Shown here piece after piece: positions 29,158 to 36,570 of a DNA stretch of 51,281 nucleotides. Below the pieces are notes generated by a model, which did no database searches, had not been told where the DNA came from, and saw nothing but the letters and a program-made list of their open reading frames with translations. Source of the DNA: Parcubacteria group bacterium Athens0714_16 (GTDB taxonomy: Bacteria; Patescibacteriota; Minisyncoccia; Phycocordibacterales; 21-14-all-36-13). Position numbers and translations under genes: made by a program. The stretch covers positions 1 to 51,281 of the forward strand of contig VMGX01000003.1 in the NCBI GenBank assembly GCA_007376805.1, in the 5' to 3' direction. Positions within the stretch are counted from its first letter, which is position 1. Every line of letters starts with the position of its first letter.

Positions 29158-30411
29158 ATGAATTATATAAAAACATCTAATGGGGTGAAAAAATATTTAC
29201 CAATACTTTTTGCAATATTAGTTGCTGTTTCTGTTGTTGGGATGGCTTCATCTGTAAGTGCAGAAGCAGGAATTGCATCAACAATAACAGATTTAAAATT
29301 CCCAATCAGTGAATTAGGTGGTTGTGAAAATCCTGGGAAATGTCAGGCATACTGTGATAGTCCAGATAACATGGACGCTTGTTTGGGTTTCGCTGAAAAA
29401 AATGGGTTACTTGAAAAGAAAGATATTGAATTAGGGAGAAAGGTTGCTCAAAGGGTTAAGGAAGGAAAAACTCCTGGCCAATGTAAAACAAAAGCAGAGT
29501 GTGAATCATTTTGTACTGGAAAAACAGAAAATATAGTTGAATGTGTTGCTTTTGCTGAAGAATTAGGTGTTTTGCCACCAGAAGAATTGGCTCAAGCAAA
29601 AAAAGTTATAGAAGCATTAAAAGCTGGAGCAAAACTTCCCGGCGAATGTAAGGGCAAAGAAGAATGCGATAACTATTGTAAAGAAGATGGACACTTTGAT
29701 GAATGTATCGGCTTTGCAGAAGTTGCAGGATTTGTAAGTAAAGAAGAAGCCGAAATGGCAAGAAAAGTTGGAGGAAAAGGGCCAGGAAATTGCAAGAGCA
29801 AAGATGCGTGTGAAAATTATTGTAATGATGAAAAAAATTCCGATGAGTGTTTCAGCTTTGCAATGGACAAGGGATTAATTCCTGAAGAGCAACTAAAAGA
29901 AATGAAATCTGGAATCGAAAAAATGATGAAAGGTTTAGATATGGTTCCAGAAGACGCACGACCGGAAGTTGAAAACTGTTTGAAACAAAATATGGGTGAA
30001 GCTGGTTATTCTAAAATGATAAACTCTGGAGTTATTACAGATAAAAATGTTGGCAGTAAAATTCAAGGATGTTTTGAAAACACAATGAAAGATTATGCTA
30101 AAAAAATGCAAGAAAAATATACAGGCGAAGGTAAGGGTGGACCAGAAGGAGGAATACCTGGTGGAATTCCCGAAGAAGCAAAAGGTGAAGTAGAAAAAAT
30201 TCAAAAAGAAATGATGAACAGAAAAGAACCGCCATCTGCAGAAGAAATACAAAATATAAAAAACCAAATGATGGAAAAATACGCACCAAAAGGAATTCCT
30301 GAAGGATATGGTCCAAAAGATGCTCCGCAAGGATACGGGCCACAAGGGGGGGCACCCGAAAATTATGGTCCGAAAGATATTCCACAGGGATATGGGCCAC
30401 AAGGAAATTAA
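29158..30411 (+). CDS. Secreted protein with four Cys-rich repeats
   Basis: 417 aa from the ATG at 29158; the frame is open 23 codons further upstream, but the signal peptide fits this start. Four tandem modules follow, each of pattern C-x5-C-x3-C-x8/9-C-x2-FAE (for example GQCKTKAECESFCTGK and GECKGKEECDNYCKED), separated by about 20-residue EE-rich helices. A helical middle region with two more Cys and a tail of repeated GYGPKDxPQ units complete it. The regular cysteines suggest disulfide-stabilised extracellular modules. Family not known to me beyond similar proteins in CPR genomes. Confidence 0.8.
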   Translation: MNYIKTSNGVKKYLPILFAILVAVSVVGMASSVSAEAGIASTITDLKFPISELGGCENPGKCQAYCDSPDNMDACLGFAEKNGLLEKKDIELGRKVAQRVKEGKTPGQCKTKAECESFCTGKTENIVECVAFAEELGVLPPEELAQAKKVIEALKAGAKLPGECKGKEECDNYCKEDGHFDECIGFAEVAGFVSKEEAEMARKVGGKGPGNCKSKDACENYCNDEKNSDECFSFAMDKGLIPEEQLKEMKSGIEKMMKGLDMVPEDARPEVENCLKQNMGEAGYSKMINSGVITDKNVGSKIQGCFENTMKDYAKKMQEKYTGEGKGGPEGGIPGGIPEEAKGEVEKIQKEMMNRKEPPSAEEIQNIKNQMMEKYAPKGIPEGYGPKDAPQGYGPQGGAPENYGPKDIPQGYGPQGN

Positions 30412-30426
30412 TTATTAAATTTTCAC

Positions 30427-30462
30427 AAAAATACCGTCTTTTTAAAAGACGGTATTTTTGTT
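30427..30462 (+). terminator. Terminator of the Cys-rich protein gene
   Basis: AAATACCGTCTTTT pairs with AAAAGACGGTATTT, then TTGTTTT. A second weak hairpin, CCTCC / GAGGGGG, with TTTTTG follows at 30508-30538. Confidence 0.85.
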
Positions 30463-30545
30463 TTCAACCCTATACACAGGACTATATTTATGATAATATA
30501 ATTATCTAAAAGGCCTCCTGTGAGGGGGTTTTTGATTTCCCAAAA

Positions 30546-30868
30546 AATAAGGAGCGAAGCGACTATATTTTTTGAGGACCCAGCTTCACTTTTCTAGAAA
30601 AAATAAAGTATTACAAAACTAAAAAAGAGTTATGAAATTAAAAAATAATATTTATGGTTTGTTATAAAAAAGTGGGGCTGTGGTGAAATAAGGAGCGAAG
30701 CGACTATATTTTTTGAGGACCCAGCTTCACTTTTCTAGAAAAAATAAAGTATTACAAAACTACAAAAGAGTTACAAAAAAAATTAAAGTAAGACTTACGG
30801 TTTGTTATAAAAAAGTGGGGCTGTGGTGAAATAAGGAGCAAGACGAATGTATTTCTTGGAAACTGTAT
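30546..30868 (+). repeat. Tandem 141/143-bp repeats upstream of typA
   Basis: Unit 1 is 30546-30686, unit 2 is 30687-30829 and a degenerate third begins at 30830. Each unit starts AATAAGGAGC and contains CAGCTTCACTTTT (30581-30593; 30722-30734), which pairs with AAAAGTGGGGCTG (30668-30680; 30811-30823) in 13 base pairs if G-U pairs are allowed. Such wobble pairs form only in plus-strand RNA. There is no coding potential. Confidence 0.75.
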
Positions 30869-30889
30869 AAAGAAAAATAATCAAAAAAT

Positions 30890-32677
30890 ATGGAAATTAG
30901 AAACATAGCGATAATAGCACACGTTGACCATGGTAAAACAAAACTAACGGATGCAATTCTAGAACAAACTGGCGCCGCTAAAATCGGTGCAAGTATGGAT
31001 AATAATGCACTTGAAAAAGAAAGGGGTATAACAATATATTCTAAAAATGCAGCAGTAATTTATAAAGATACAAAAATAAATATTGTTGATACGCCAGGCC
31101 ACGCTGATTTCGGTTCAGAAGTAGAACGAATTCTTCGTTCAATTGATTCAGTACTTTTACTTGTTGATGCACAGGAAGGACCAATGCCACAAACTCGTTT
31201 CGTTTTAAAAAAATCTCTTGCACTTGGTCTTCGCCCTATTCTTGTTATAAATAAAATTGATAAACCTGCATCAAATCCAACTCGCACACATGATCAAGTA
31301 TTTGATTTATTCACAGATCTCGGCGCAACAGATGAACAGCTTAATTTTCCTGTCATATACACAATAGGAAGAGAAGGAATTGCAAAACTTTCAATGGAAG
31401 ATGATTCTAAAGATTTGACTCCCCTTTTAGAAATGATACTTGAGCATGTACAACCTGCTCAAAAAAATATTGATAAACCATTTTCAGCACAACCATTCAA
31501 TCTCGCCTATGATAATTATCTTGGAAGAATGGCAATCGTTCGCGTTTACACAGGTGAAATAAATATGAACGATATCGTGTTTGTTAAAAAACAATCTGGA
31601 GATATAAAAAAATATAAAGTAACAAAACTTTTTAGTTTCAGCGGTGTTGCACGAATAGAAACTCAAAAAATAGAAGCCGGTGATATCGGAATGATAGCTG
31701 GACTTACTGATGTGTATATCGGAGACACAATAACAAAAGATTCGGAAACACCGCTTCTTGAAGCAATAAATATTGACGAACCAACAATTGAATTAACATT
31801 TTTGGTTAACAATTCCCCTTTCGCAGGACGAGAAGGAACACTTGTAACAAGCAGACAAATCCGCGAGCGATTGGGAAAAGAACTTGAAGTTAATGTCGGT
31901 TTAAAAATTAATTTTGATACAAAAACATCAGAGCAGTTTGAAGTTCGTGGACGAGGCGAATTACACATTGCAATTTTAATTGAAAATATGAGACGAGAAG
32001 GTTATGAACTTCAAGTATCTCAACCACATGTAATAACAAAAGAAGTGGACGGTAAAAAATACGAACCATTCGAAGAAATAGTTATTGATGTGCCCGCAGA
32101 ATTTCAGGGAGTGGTTATCGAAAAACTTGGGAAAAGAGGTGCTATTTTAACTAAAATGGAACTACACGAAACTCGTGCGCTTCTACTTTTGGAAGGACCC
32201 ACACGTGGTTTATTTGGATATAGAAATGCATTTGTTGTTGATACTAGGGGCGAAGGAATTTTAGCAACTCGTGGTGTTGGATACAGACCATGGGCAGGAG
32301 AAATATCTCGTAGTGAAGTTGGTTCAATGATTTCTCAAGTAACTGGGAAAGTCCTTGCCTACTCGTTAGATAATTTGCAAACTCGTGGAGTACTTTACAT
32401 AAAAGAAAACACAGAAATATACGAGGGTATGGTTATTGGTAATACATCAAAGGGAGAACAAATGACTGTAAACCCAACGAAAGGAAAACAACTCACAAAC
32501 ATGAGAGCATCCGGTTCTGATGATGCCATTAAACTTGTTCCGCCCCGCCTGTTATCTATAGAAACAGGGCTAGAGGTTATGGCAAAAGATGAATATTTAG
32601 AAATTACCCCGAAAAGTGTTCGTTTGAGAAAACAATATCTAACTGAAATTGAAAGAAGTAAGGCAAAAAGGGTTTAA
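30890..32677 (+). CDS. typA: Ribosome-associated translational GTPase TypA/BipA
   Basis: An EF-G-like GTPase needed for ribosome assembly and stress or cold growth. 595 aa with G1 [12 protein letters not shown] (Lys where most members have Thr after GKT), switch [12 protein letters not shown]3 DTPGHADFG and G4 NKID, followed by domain II, domains III and V, and the TypA-specific C-terminal domain (from about 480) with GRTS-like ARGVGY and [11 protein letters not shown] stretches. No Shine-Dalgarno is visible. Two tandem structured repeats occupy its upstream region. It converges with a small membrane gene two bases away. Confidence 0.95.
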   Translation: MEIRNIAIIAHVDHGKTKLTDAILEQTGAAKIGASMDNNALEKERGITIYSKNAAVIYKDTKINIVDTPGHADFGSEVERILRSIDSVLLLVDAQEGPMPQTRFVLKKSLALGLRPILVINKIDKPASNPTRTHDQVFDLFTDLGATDEQLNFPVIYTIGREGIAKLSMEDDSKDLTPLLEMILEHVQPAQKNIDKPFSAQPFNLAYDNYLGRMAIVRVYTGEINMNDIVFVKKQSGDIKKYKVTKLFSFSGVARIETQKIEAGDIGMIAGLTDVYIGDTITKDSETPLLEAINIDEPTIELTFLVNNSPFAGREGTLVTSRQIRERLGKELEVNVGLKINFDTKTSEQFEVRGRGELHIAILIENMRREGYELQVSQPHVITKEVDGKKYEPFEEIVIDVPAEFQGVVIEKLGKRGAILTKMELHETRALLLLEGPTRGLFGYRNAFVVDTRGEGILATRGVGYRPWAGEISRSEVGSMISQVTGKVLAYSLDNLQTRGVLYIKENTEIYEGMVIGNTSKGEQMTVNPTKGKQLTNMRASGSDDAIKLVPPRLLSIETGLEVMAKDEYLEITPKSVRLRKQYLTEIERSKAKRV

Positions 32678-32679
32678 CT

Positions 32680-32883
32680 TTATAAACCACCTAATGTTCC
32701 AGAAGAATAGGTACTCAAAAAAGAAGGGACCATAAAAAGAAGTGCAATTAACGGCAAAACAACCATAGCTATCGTTACCCAAAAAATCATTTGAAAATAT
32801 TTTCTAGTTTTTTCAACTGATTTATAAATTGCATCTAATTTAACATCCTGTTGTTCTAATTTTTGTTTTATTTCATCGTTCAT
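32680..32883 (-). CDS. Small membrane protein, 67 aa
   Basis: An amphipathic coiled-coil N-terminus (DEIKQKLEQQDVKLDAIYKS) is followed by one strong membrane helix (about 33-52) and a Ser/Gly tail. No family is assigned; proteins of this build are common in Parcubacteria-type genomes. It is convergent with typA, the stops being two bases apart. Confidence 0.6.
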   Translation of the reverse strand: MNDEIKQKLEQQDVKLDAIYKSVEKTRKYFQMIFWVTIAMVVLPLIALLFMVPSFLSTYSSGTLGGL

Positions 32884-33047
32884 TATTATAAATTATAACA
32901 TAATAAAAATTAATTCACTCAATAAAATAAAAATGCTACAATTTAGTCTGTCAAACAAAATTTATACAAAATTTAAAAATCAACCTGCTCGTCGAGCTTC
33001 CAAAATGGACCCAATAAAGGCGCTGAAAGTAGAATGATAGAAAATGC

Positions 33048-33086
33048 AAAATGCAAATCTCAAAGTGTAAAATGACAATGTAAAGT
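33048..33086. repeat. Dispersed AT-rich repeat, copy 1
   Basis: AAATCTCAAAGTGTAAAA and TGACAATGTAAA match 43815-43854 with few changes. In 32884-33107 I see nothing else but a small GCTC-gtc-GAGC hairpin. Confidence 0.5.
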
Positions 33087-33107
33087 CACAAAATTAAAAA
33101 CATCCAA

Positions 33108-33172
33108 CATAGCACTTATTTTTTATAGAAAATAAGTGCTATGTTGACAAATAAATTTAGATATGCTATCAT
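33108..33172 (+). promoter_or_regulatory. Hairpin joined to the promoter of the 83-aa gene
   Basis: The hairpin CATAGCACTTATTTT / AAAATAAGTGCTATG (33108-33143) ends right before TTGACA (33144-33149). After 17 bp comes TATCAT (33167-33172), then the leader ATACATAGAAATTAA plus AGTTTTTTGAA shared with 19522-19555. Confidence 0.7.
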
Positions 33173-33234
33173 ATACATAGAAATTAAAGGTAGTTTTTTG
33201 AATAAAATAATTTAAAACAATTTTTGGAGAAAAA

Positions 33235-33486
33235 ATGGAATATCTTGTGCTAACAAGCCCAAACAAAAGAAAAAAGGTGATCTCTATACAAGTTAGAGAC
33301 ATGCCCAAAGGTGCGTCTATAAAGAAATGGATTAACATTTTAAAAAAAGAATTTCCAAAGAATTTTAAAAATTTAAAGATATCCGTTGAGAACCCCATCG
33401 ATTATGCACCATCAAAAATAATAATCTATCACGGAAATCATCCATCTGGGATGCACACATACAATTGTGTTCATTGTAAATTTTAA
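33235..33486 (+). CDS. Hypothetical protein, 83 aa
   Basis: A basic protein (KRKKVISIQV, KKWINILKKEFPKNFKNLK) ending in HPSGMHTYNCVHCKF. The CVHC with nearby His residues could bind one zinc ion; this is inference. Start supported by TTGGAG eight bases upstream. The promoter and leader are shared with the small membrane gene at 19572, although the proteins are unrelated. A terminator follows. Confidence 0.62.
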   Translation: MEYLVLTSPNKRKKVISIQVRDMPKGASIKKWINILKKEFPKNFKNLKISVENPIDYAPSKIIIYHGNHPSGMHTYNCVHCKF

Positions 33487-33526
33487 AAAAGTTGTGGAAA
33501 GAAATTCATCTCACAAACTTGATACG

Positions 33527-33554
33527 GCCCGTAGTTAATACGGGCTTTTTTTAT
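33527..33554 (+). terminator. Terminator of the 83-aa gene
   Basis: GCCCG pairs with CGGGC around TAGTTAATA, followed by seven T. Confidence 0.82.
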
Positions 33555-33612
33555 TTATGCACAAAATTAGCTTTTTTTATAATAGTATGCTATAGTAATT
33601 GTGTTCAAGGTG

Positions 33613-33700
33613 ATGTCTACAAATAAAAATAAGGTTGAGTTTTATTTAGTTAGATTTAGCGCTTTGAGTTTTTAACAGGTTTATTTTTATTTGTAGATAT
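33613..33700 (+). promoter_or_regulatory. cspA leader: long stem reaching into the start codon
   Basis: TCTACAAATAAAAATAA (33616-33632) is fully complementary to 33681-33697, just before the ATG at 33699. Wobble and A-U pairs extend the stem so that the first two bases of the start codon pair with 33613-33614. There is no Shine-Dalgarno. TATAGT-type -10 boxes are near 33590. Confidence 0.65.
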
Positions 33701-33899
33701 GCAAAAAGGAACAATAATTAGATTGACTGACAAAGGATACGGCTTTATCTCAAGAGAGGGAGAAAAGAAAGATCTTTTCTTTCACTCAAATGAACTTAGT
33801 GGTACTGAATACAGTCAACTAAGAGAAGGAGATGCTGTAGTATTTGAAGTTGCTGATGGACAAAAAGGTCCATACGCAACAAAAGTATCTTTGGCCTAA
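33699..33899 (+). CDS. cspA: Cold shock protein, CspA family
   Basis: A 66-aa OB-fold nucleic-acid chaperone that melts RNA structure. RNP1 is KGYGFISREG and RNP2 is DLFFHSNEL; the C-terminal AVVFEVADGQKGPYATKV closes the fold. The length is standard. The leader forms a long stem over the start codon, which suggests post-transcriptional, possibly temperature-dependent, control. A strong two-way terminator separates it from the convergent PHP gene. Confidence 0.94.
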   Translation: MQKGTIIRLTDKGYGFISREGEKKDLFFHSNELSGTEYSQLREGDAVVFEVADGQKGPYATKVSLA

Positions 33900-33908
33900 T
33901 CATCTTTT

Positions 33909-33942
33909 AAAAACACCCTCGCAGAAATGCGAGGGTGTTTTT
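33909..33942. terminator. Two-way terminator between cspA and the PHP gene
   Basis: AAACACCCTCGC pairs with GCGAGGGTGTTT around AGAAAT, with T runs on both outward sides. Confidence 0.88.
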
Positions 33943-33944
33943 GC

Positions 33945-34856
33945 TTACTTTATTATTTTTTTGTTTTGTAAATTCTTCAAAATTTCGTAAGGAATTTTCA
34001 TATTCCATTTTAATAATCCAAGGCCTCTGTCTCCGCCCGGCTTACCATCTTTGTCTGAATGAAAATCAGAACCGCCTGTTATTATTAAATTATATTTTCT
34101 AGCCATTTCAGAAAAATATTTTATATATTTTTCTGATTCTTCTTTTGTTTCTCTTCCTTGTATTGCTTCAATCCCATCAATCCCCCAATCTGCAAATTGT
34201 TTTATAATTGACTCATCACCAAACGGAACATCCCAACAAGGATGGGCTAAAACTGCAACACCCCCCCCCATCTTATGAATTAAATCTATTGCATCAAATG
34301 GTTCAATCGCATATTTTTTAGTATAAGCAGGTTTACCAATTATCATAAATTCGTGTATAAATTCTTTAACATCTGGAATTTTACCAAAAATATCAATAAA
34401 CTTTTTTTTATTTTCTATTTTTTTTATTGCAACATCTGCCACATGAGGCATCCCGATACTTCCCTTTGCTAATTCATCAACTTCTTCGTATGTAATAACA
34501 AAACCTAATTCATTTAATTTTTCTACAATTTTTTTGGCTCTATCTTCCCTGCTTCTTTGGCATTTTTCCAAAACAGATAATAATTCTTCATTTTTATAAT
34601 CAAAATAATATCCAAGTATATGAAATTCTTTATTATCTTTTTTTGACCAATAAGTAGTCAGTTCAACTGCAGGAACAACTTCAACGCCAATTTTATTGCC
34701 GGCATGAATCGCTTTTTCGATACTTCCAACAGAGTCGTGGTCCGAAATAGCTATCGCAGACAGCCCGGCTTCTTTTGCTTTTTTAACAATTTCTTCTGGT
34801 GAATAATCTCCGTCAGAGGCGGTTGTGTGAACATGTAAATCAATTAATTTTCCCAT
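33945..34856 (-). CDS. PHP-domain metal-dependent phosphoesterase
   Basis: 303 aa with the PHP metal motifs: DLHVHTTASDGDYSPEE at the start, AISDHDSVGS, and later VAVLAHPCWD and TGGSDFHSDKDG. The nearest well-studied relatives are RNase AM (YciV/TrpH) enzymes, which remove nucleotides from 5' ends or hydrolyse 3',5'-bisphosphates. The exact substrate is not certain. A run of nine C on the plus strand (34261-34269) encodes Gly-Gly-Gly before VAVLAHP and is a possible slippage point. Confidence 0.87.
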   Translation of the reverse strand: MGKLIDLHVHTTASDGDYSPEEIVKKAKEAGLSAIAISDHDSVGSIEKAIHAGNKIGVEVVPAVELTTYWSKKDNKEFHILGYYFDYKNEELLSVLEKCQRSREDRAKKIVEKLNELGFVITYEEVDELAKGSIGMPHVADVAIKKIENKKKFIDIFGKIPDVKEFIHEFMIIGKPAYTKKYAIEPFDAIDLIHKMGGGVAVLAHPCWDVPFGDESIIKQFADWGIDGIEAIQGRETKEESEKYIKYFSEMARKYNLIITGGSDFHSDKDGKPGGDRGLGLLKWNMKIPYEILKNLQNKKIIK

Positions 34857-34880
34857 TTTAAAATTTTATCATAGTTTTAG

Positions 34881-35522
34881 TTATATTTTTTCCGCTTCTT
34901 TAATATCAAAATCCCCAATTTTAATTCTTCTTAAATCTGATAGAGATGCTGGGAATCCCAGTCGTCTACCAAATTCTTCTGCAATTGAACGAATGTATGT
35001 TCCGCTTGATACATTTATTTCAATTTTTATATTAAAAGAACCATTTTTATTATCAGAAATATCAATTAATTTTGTATCTAAAATTTCCATTGTTTTTGTC
35101 GGGACATCAACATCTTTTCCATTTCTAGCATATTCATATAAAGGTTTCCCTTTTATTTTAATTGCAGAATAAATTGGAACTTTTAATTCTAATTTTCCTT
35201 TCATTTCTTTTAAAACCTTTTCAATTTGTTCTTTTGTTATATTCTCAACTTTTTTCTTTTCAATAATTTTCCCTTCTCTGTCCCCCGTTGTTGTACTAAT
35301 CCCAAGTAAAATATCAGCAATATATATTTTAGAAAGTTTTAGATATTCATTTAATTTTTTAGTTCCTTCGTTTATACCAATAATCATCAAACCGGACGCC
35401 AAAGGATCAAGGGTTCCCGCGTGACCCATTTTTTTAATTCCCAGTTTTCGCCTCAAAATTCTTATTACATCAAAAGATGTGATTTCCGTAGGTTTGTCTA
35501 TTAAAATTATATTTTTATCCAT
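34881..35522 (-). CDS. truB: tRNA pseudouridine-55 synthase (copy 1)
   Basis: Makes pseudouridine 55 in the T-loop of tRNAs. I use the ATG at 35522 (MDKNIILIDKPTEITSFDV), giving 213 aa; the frame extends upstream only through the intergenic hairpin. Catalytic Asp is in GHAGTLDPLASGL; PIYSAIKIKGKPLYEYAR and SSGTYIRSIAEEFGR follow. The PUA domain is missing, as in some short TruB proteins. A second, more divergent TruB lies immediately upstream. Confidence 0.93.
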   Translation of the reverse strand: MDKNIILIDKPTEITSFDVIRILRRKLGIKKMGHAGTLDPLASGLMIIGINEGTKKLNEYLKLSKIYIADILLGISTTTGDREGKIIEKKKVENITKEQIEKVLKEMKGKLELKVPIYSAIKIKGKPLYEYARNGKDVDVPTKTMEILDTKLIDISDNKNGSFNIKIEINVSSGTYIRSIAEEFGRRLGFPASLSDLRRIKIGDFDIKEAEKI

Positions 35523-35544
35523 ATTAAAATATATTAAAAAAATG

Positions 35545-35581
35545 ATGGATGAAAATTGTCGCTTAACGACAATTTTCATTT
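35545..35581 (-). repeat. AAAATTGTCG hairpin between the two truB genes
   Basis: Arms TGAAAATTGTCG / CGACAATTTTCA start at the upstream truB stop and are followed on the minus strand by ATCCATCATTTTTTT. It uses the same stem as hairpin A of the composite repeats at 9641-9765 and 51166-51281. Confidence 0.6.
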
Positions 35582-36359
35582 ATTTTTGAGAATTATTTAT
35601 ATTATAATCCCCGACTTTAATTCTTTTAATATTTAGAGTGATTGCACCAGATTCTAGATTATTTCCAATTTCATCAACAATGCCTCTTATATATGTTCCA
35701 CTTGAACATTTGATTTTTGCTTTAAATGTTGAAAATTCTTTTTCACTATGTAAATCAAAAATTGTTTTCCATATTTTAATTGTTTCAACTTGTCTAAAAT
35801 CTCCTTTTACTAAATTTATTTTATTTAATATTTCTTTTTGAAAATTTTTAAGTTTTGTTTTTTTAAATTCTAAAATTTCTATAGAATAAATTTCTATATC
35901 CCTTTCTGGTCTTTCTTCAATATTTTCCAACTTGGAAGCTTCGCTTCCAAGTTGGGATTTTGTTATTTCAAAAAGTGGAATACCGTTTATTGTCTTTGAA
36001 GAAAATGCTGGATATTTTTGTTTTCTTTTTCCTATAAATTTTGATAATTCCATTTTTATGTCCGATTCATCTATTTCCTTATCATCGACAAATTCAGCTA
36101 ATCCAAGTATGTCATATGTATCACTTTTTACGCCCAAAAGTGCCTCAAATTCGTATTCTTTGTCCATATTCAAGTATTCCTCTCTTTTCTTATTTTCCTC
36201 TCCAACAACAACCAAAAGAACTCCTTCTGCCATTGGATCAAGGCGCCCAACATAACTCATTTTTTCTTTTATATATTCTGGTTTTTCTATTCTAAATCTG
36301 TCCAATCTTTCAAGTGGTGTTTCTCCAATTTCTTTGTATAAATTCAGTATTTTTTGCAT
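35580..36359 (-). CDS. TruB-like pseudouridine synthase paralogue (copy 2)
   Basis: 259 aa from the ATG at 36359 (a TTG three codons upstream is less likely). The catalytic region reads SYVGRLDPMAEGVLLVVVGE with Asp41, then YPAFSSKTINGIPLFEITKS and CSSGTYIRGIVDEIG, so the active-site residues are kept although the GHAGTLDP signature is altered. Extra residues separate the motifs compared with copy 1. Residues 135-145 (SQLGSEASKLE) are encoded by a perfect hairpin. The target may differ from U55; that is inference. Confidence 0.82.
   Translation of the reverse strand: MQKILNLYKEIGETPLERLDRFRIEKPEYIKEKMSYVGRLDPMAEGVLLVVVGEENKKREEYLNMDKEYEFEALLGVKSDTYDILGLAEFVDDKEIDESDIKMELSKFIGKRKQKYPAFSSKTINGIPLFEITKSQLGSEASKLENIEERPERDIEIYSIEILEFKKTKLKNFQKEILNKINLVKGDFRQVETIKIWKTIFDLHSEKEFSTFKAKIKCSSGTYIRGIVDEIGNNLESGAITLNIKRIKVGDYNINNSQK
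35927..35955. repeat. Perfect 29-nt hairpin inside the second truB
   Basis: CCAACTTGGAAGC and GCTTCCAAGTTGG flank TTC. It lies in frame in the coding region, where ordinary TruB proteins have a shorter loop. Confidence 0.65.
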
Positions 36360-36380
36360 TTGTATCAAAATATATCATTC

Positions 36381-36515
36381 ACCCTGTTAAATAAAATTTG
36401 AGGTTTTCTCAAATTTTAATTTTAAATTTTAATCATTAATATATTTGCCTTTAAATTAAGCAGTTATGTGTGATTTTATAGAGATTTTACCTCATTTAAA
36501 ATTATTTAACAGGGT
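36381..36515. repeat. Palindromic element, TTAAAT/ATTTAA family, long form
   Basis: The outer arms ACCCTGTTAAAT (36381-36392) and ATTTAACAGGGT (36504-36515) enclose an inner hairpin AAAATTTGAG / CTCAAATTTT and about 80 bp of AT-rich sequence. It fills most of the spacer between the divergent truB copy 2 and hisS. Confidence 0.68.
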
Positions 36516-36570
36516 AAATAACATTTGAAGAAAATATTGTATATTGGCACTATTTTGCTACTATTATTAT

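Noticed and set aside
29935-30402. Minus-strand frames opposite the Cys-rich protein
   Set aside because: They mirror the repetitive tail of the plus-strand gene, which has a signal peptide and regular cysteine modules.
30546-30868. CRISPR array
   Set aside because: The repeated units are 141-143 bp, nearly identical along most of their length and only about two in number, with no short repeat plus unique spacer pattern and no cas genes.
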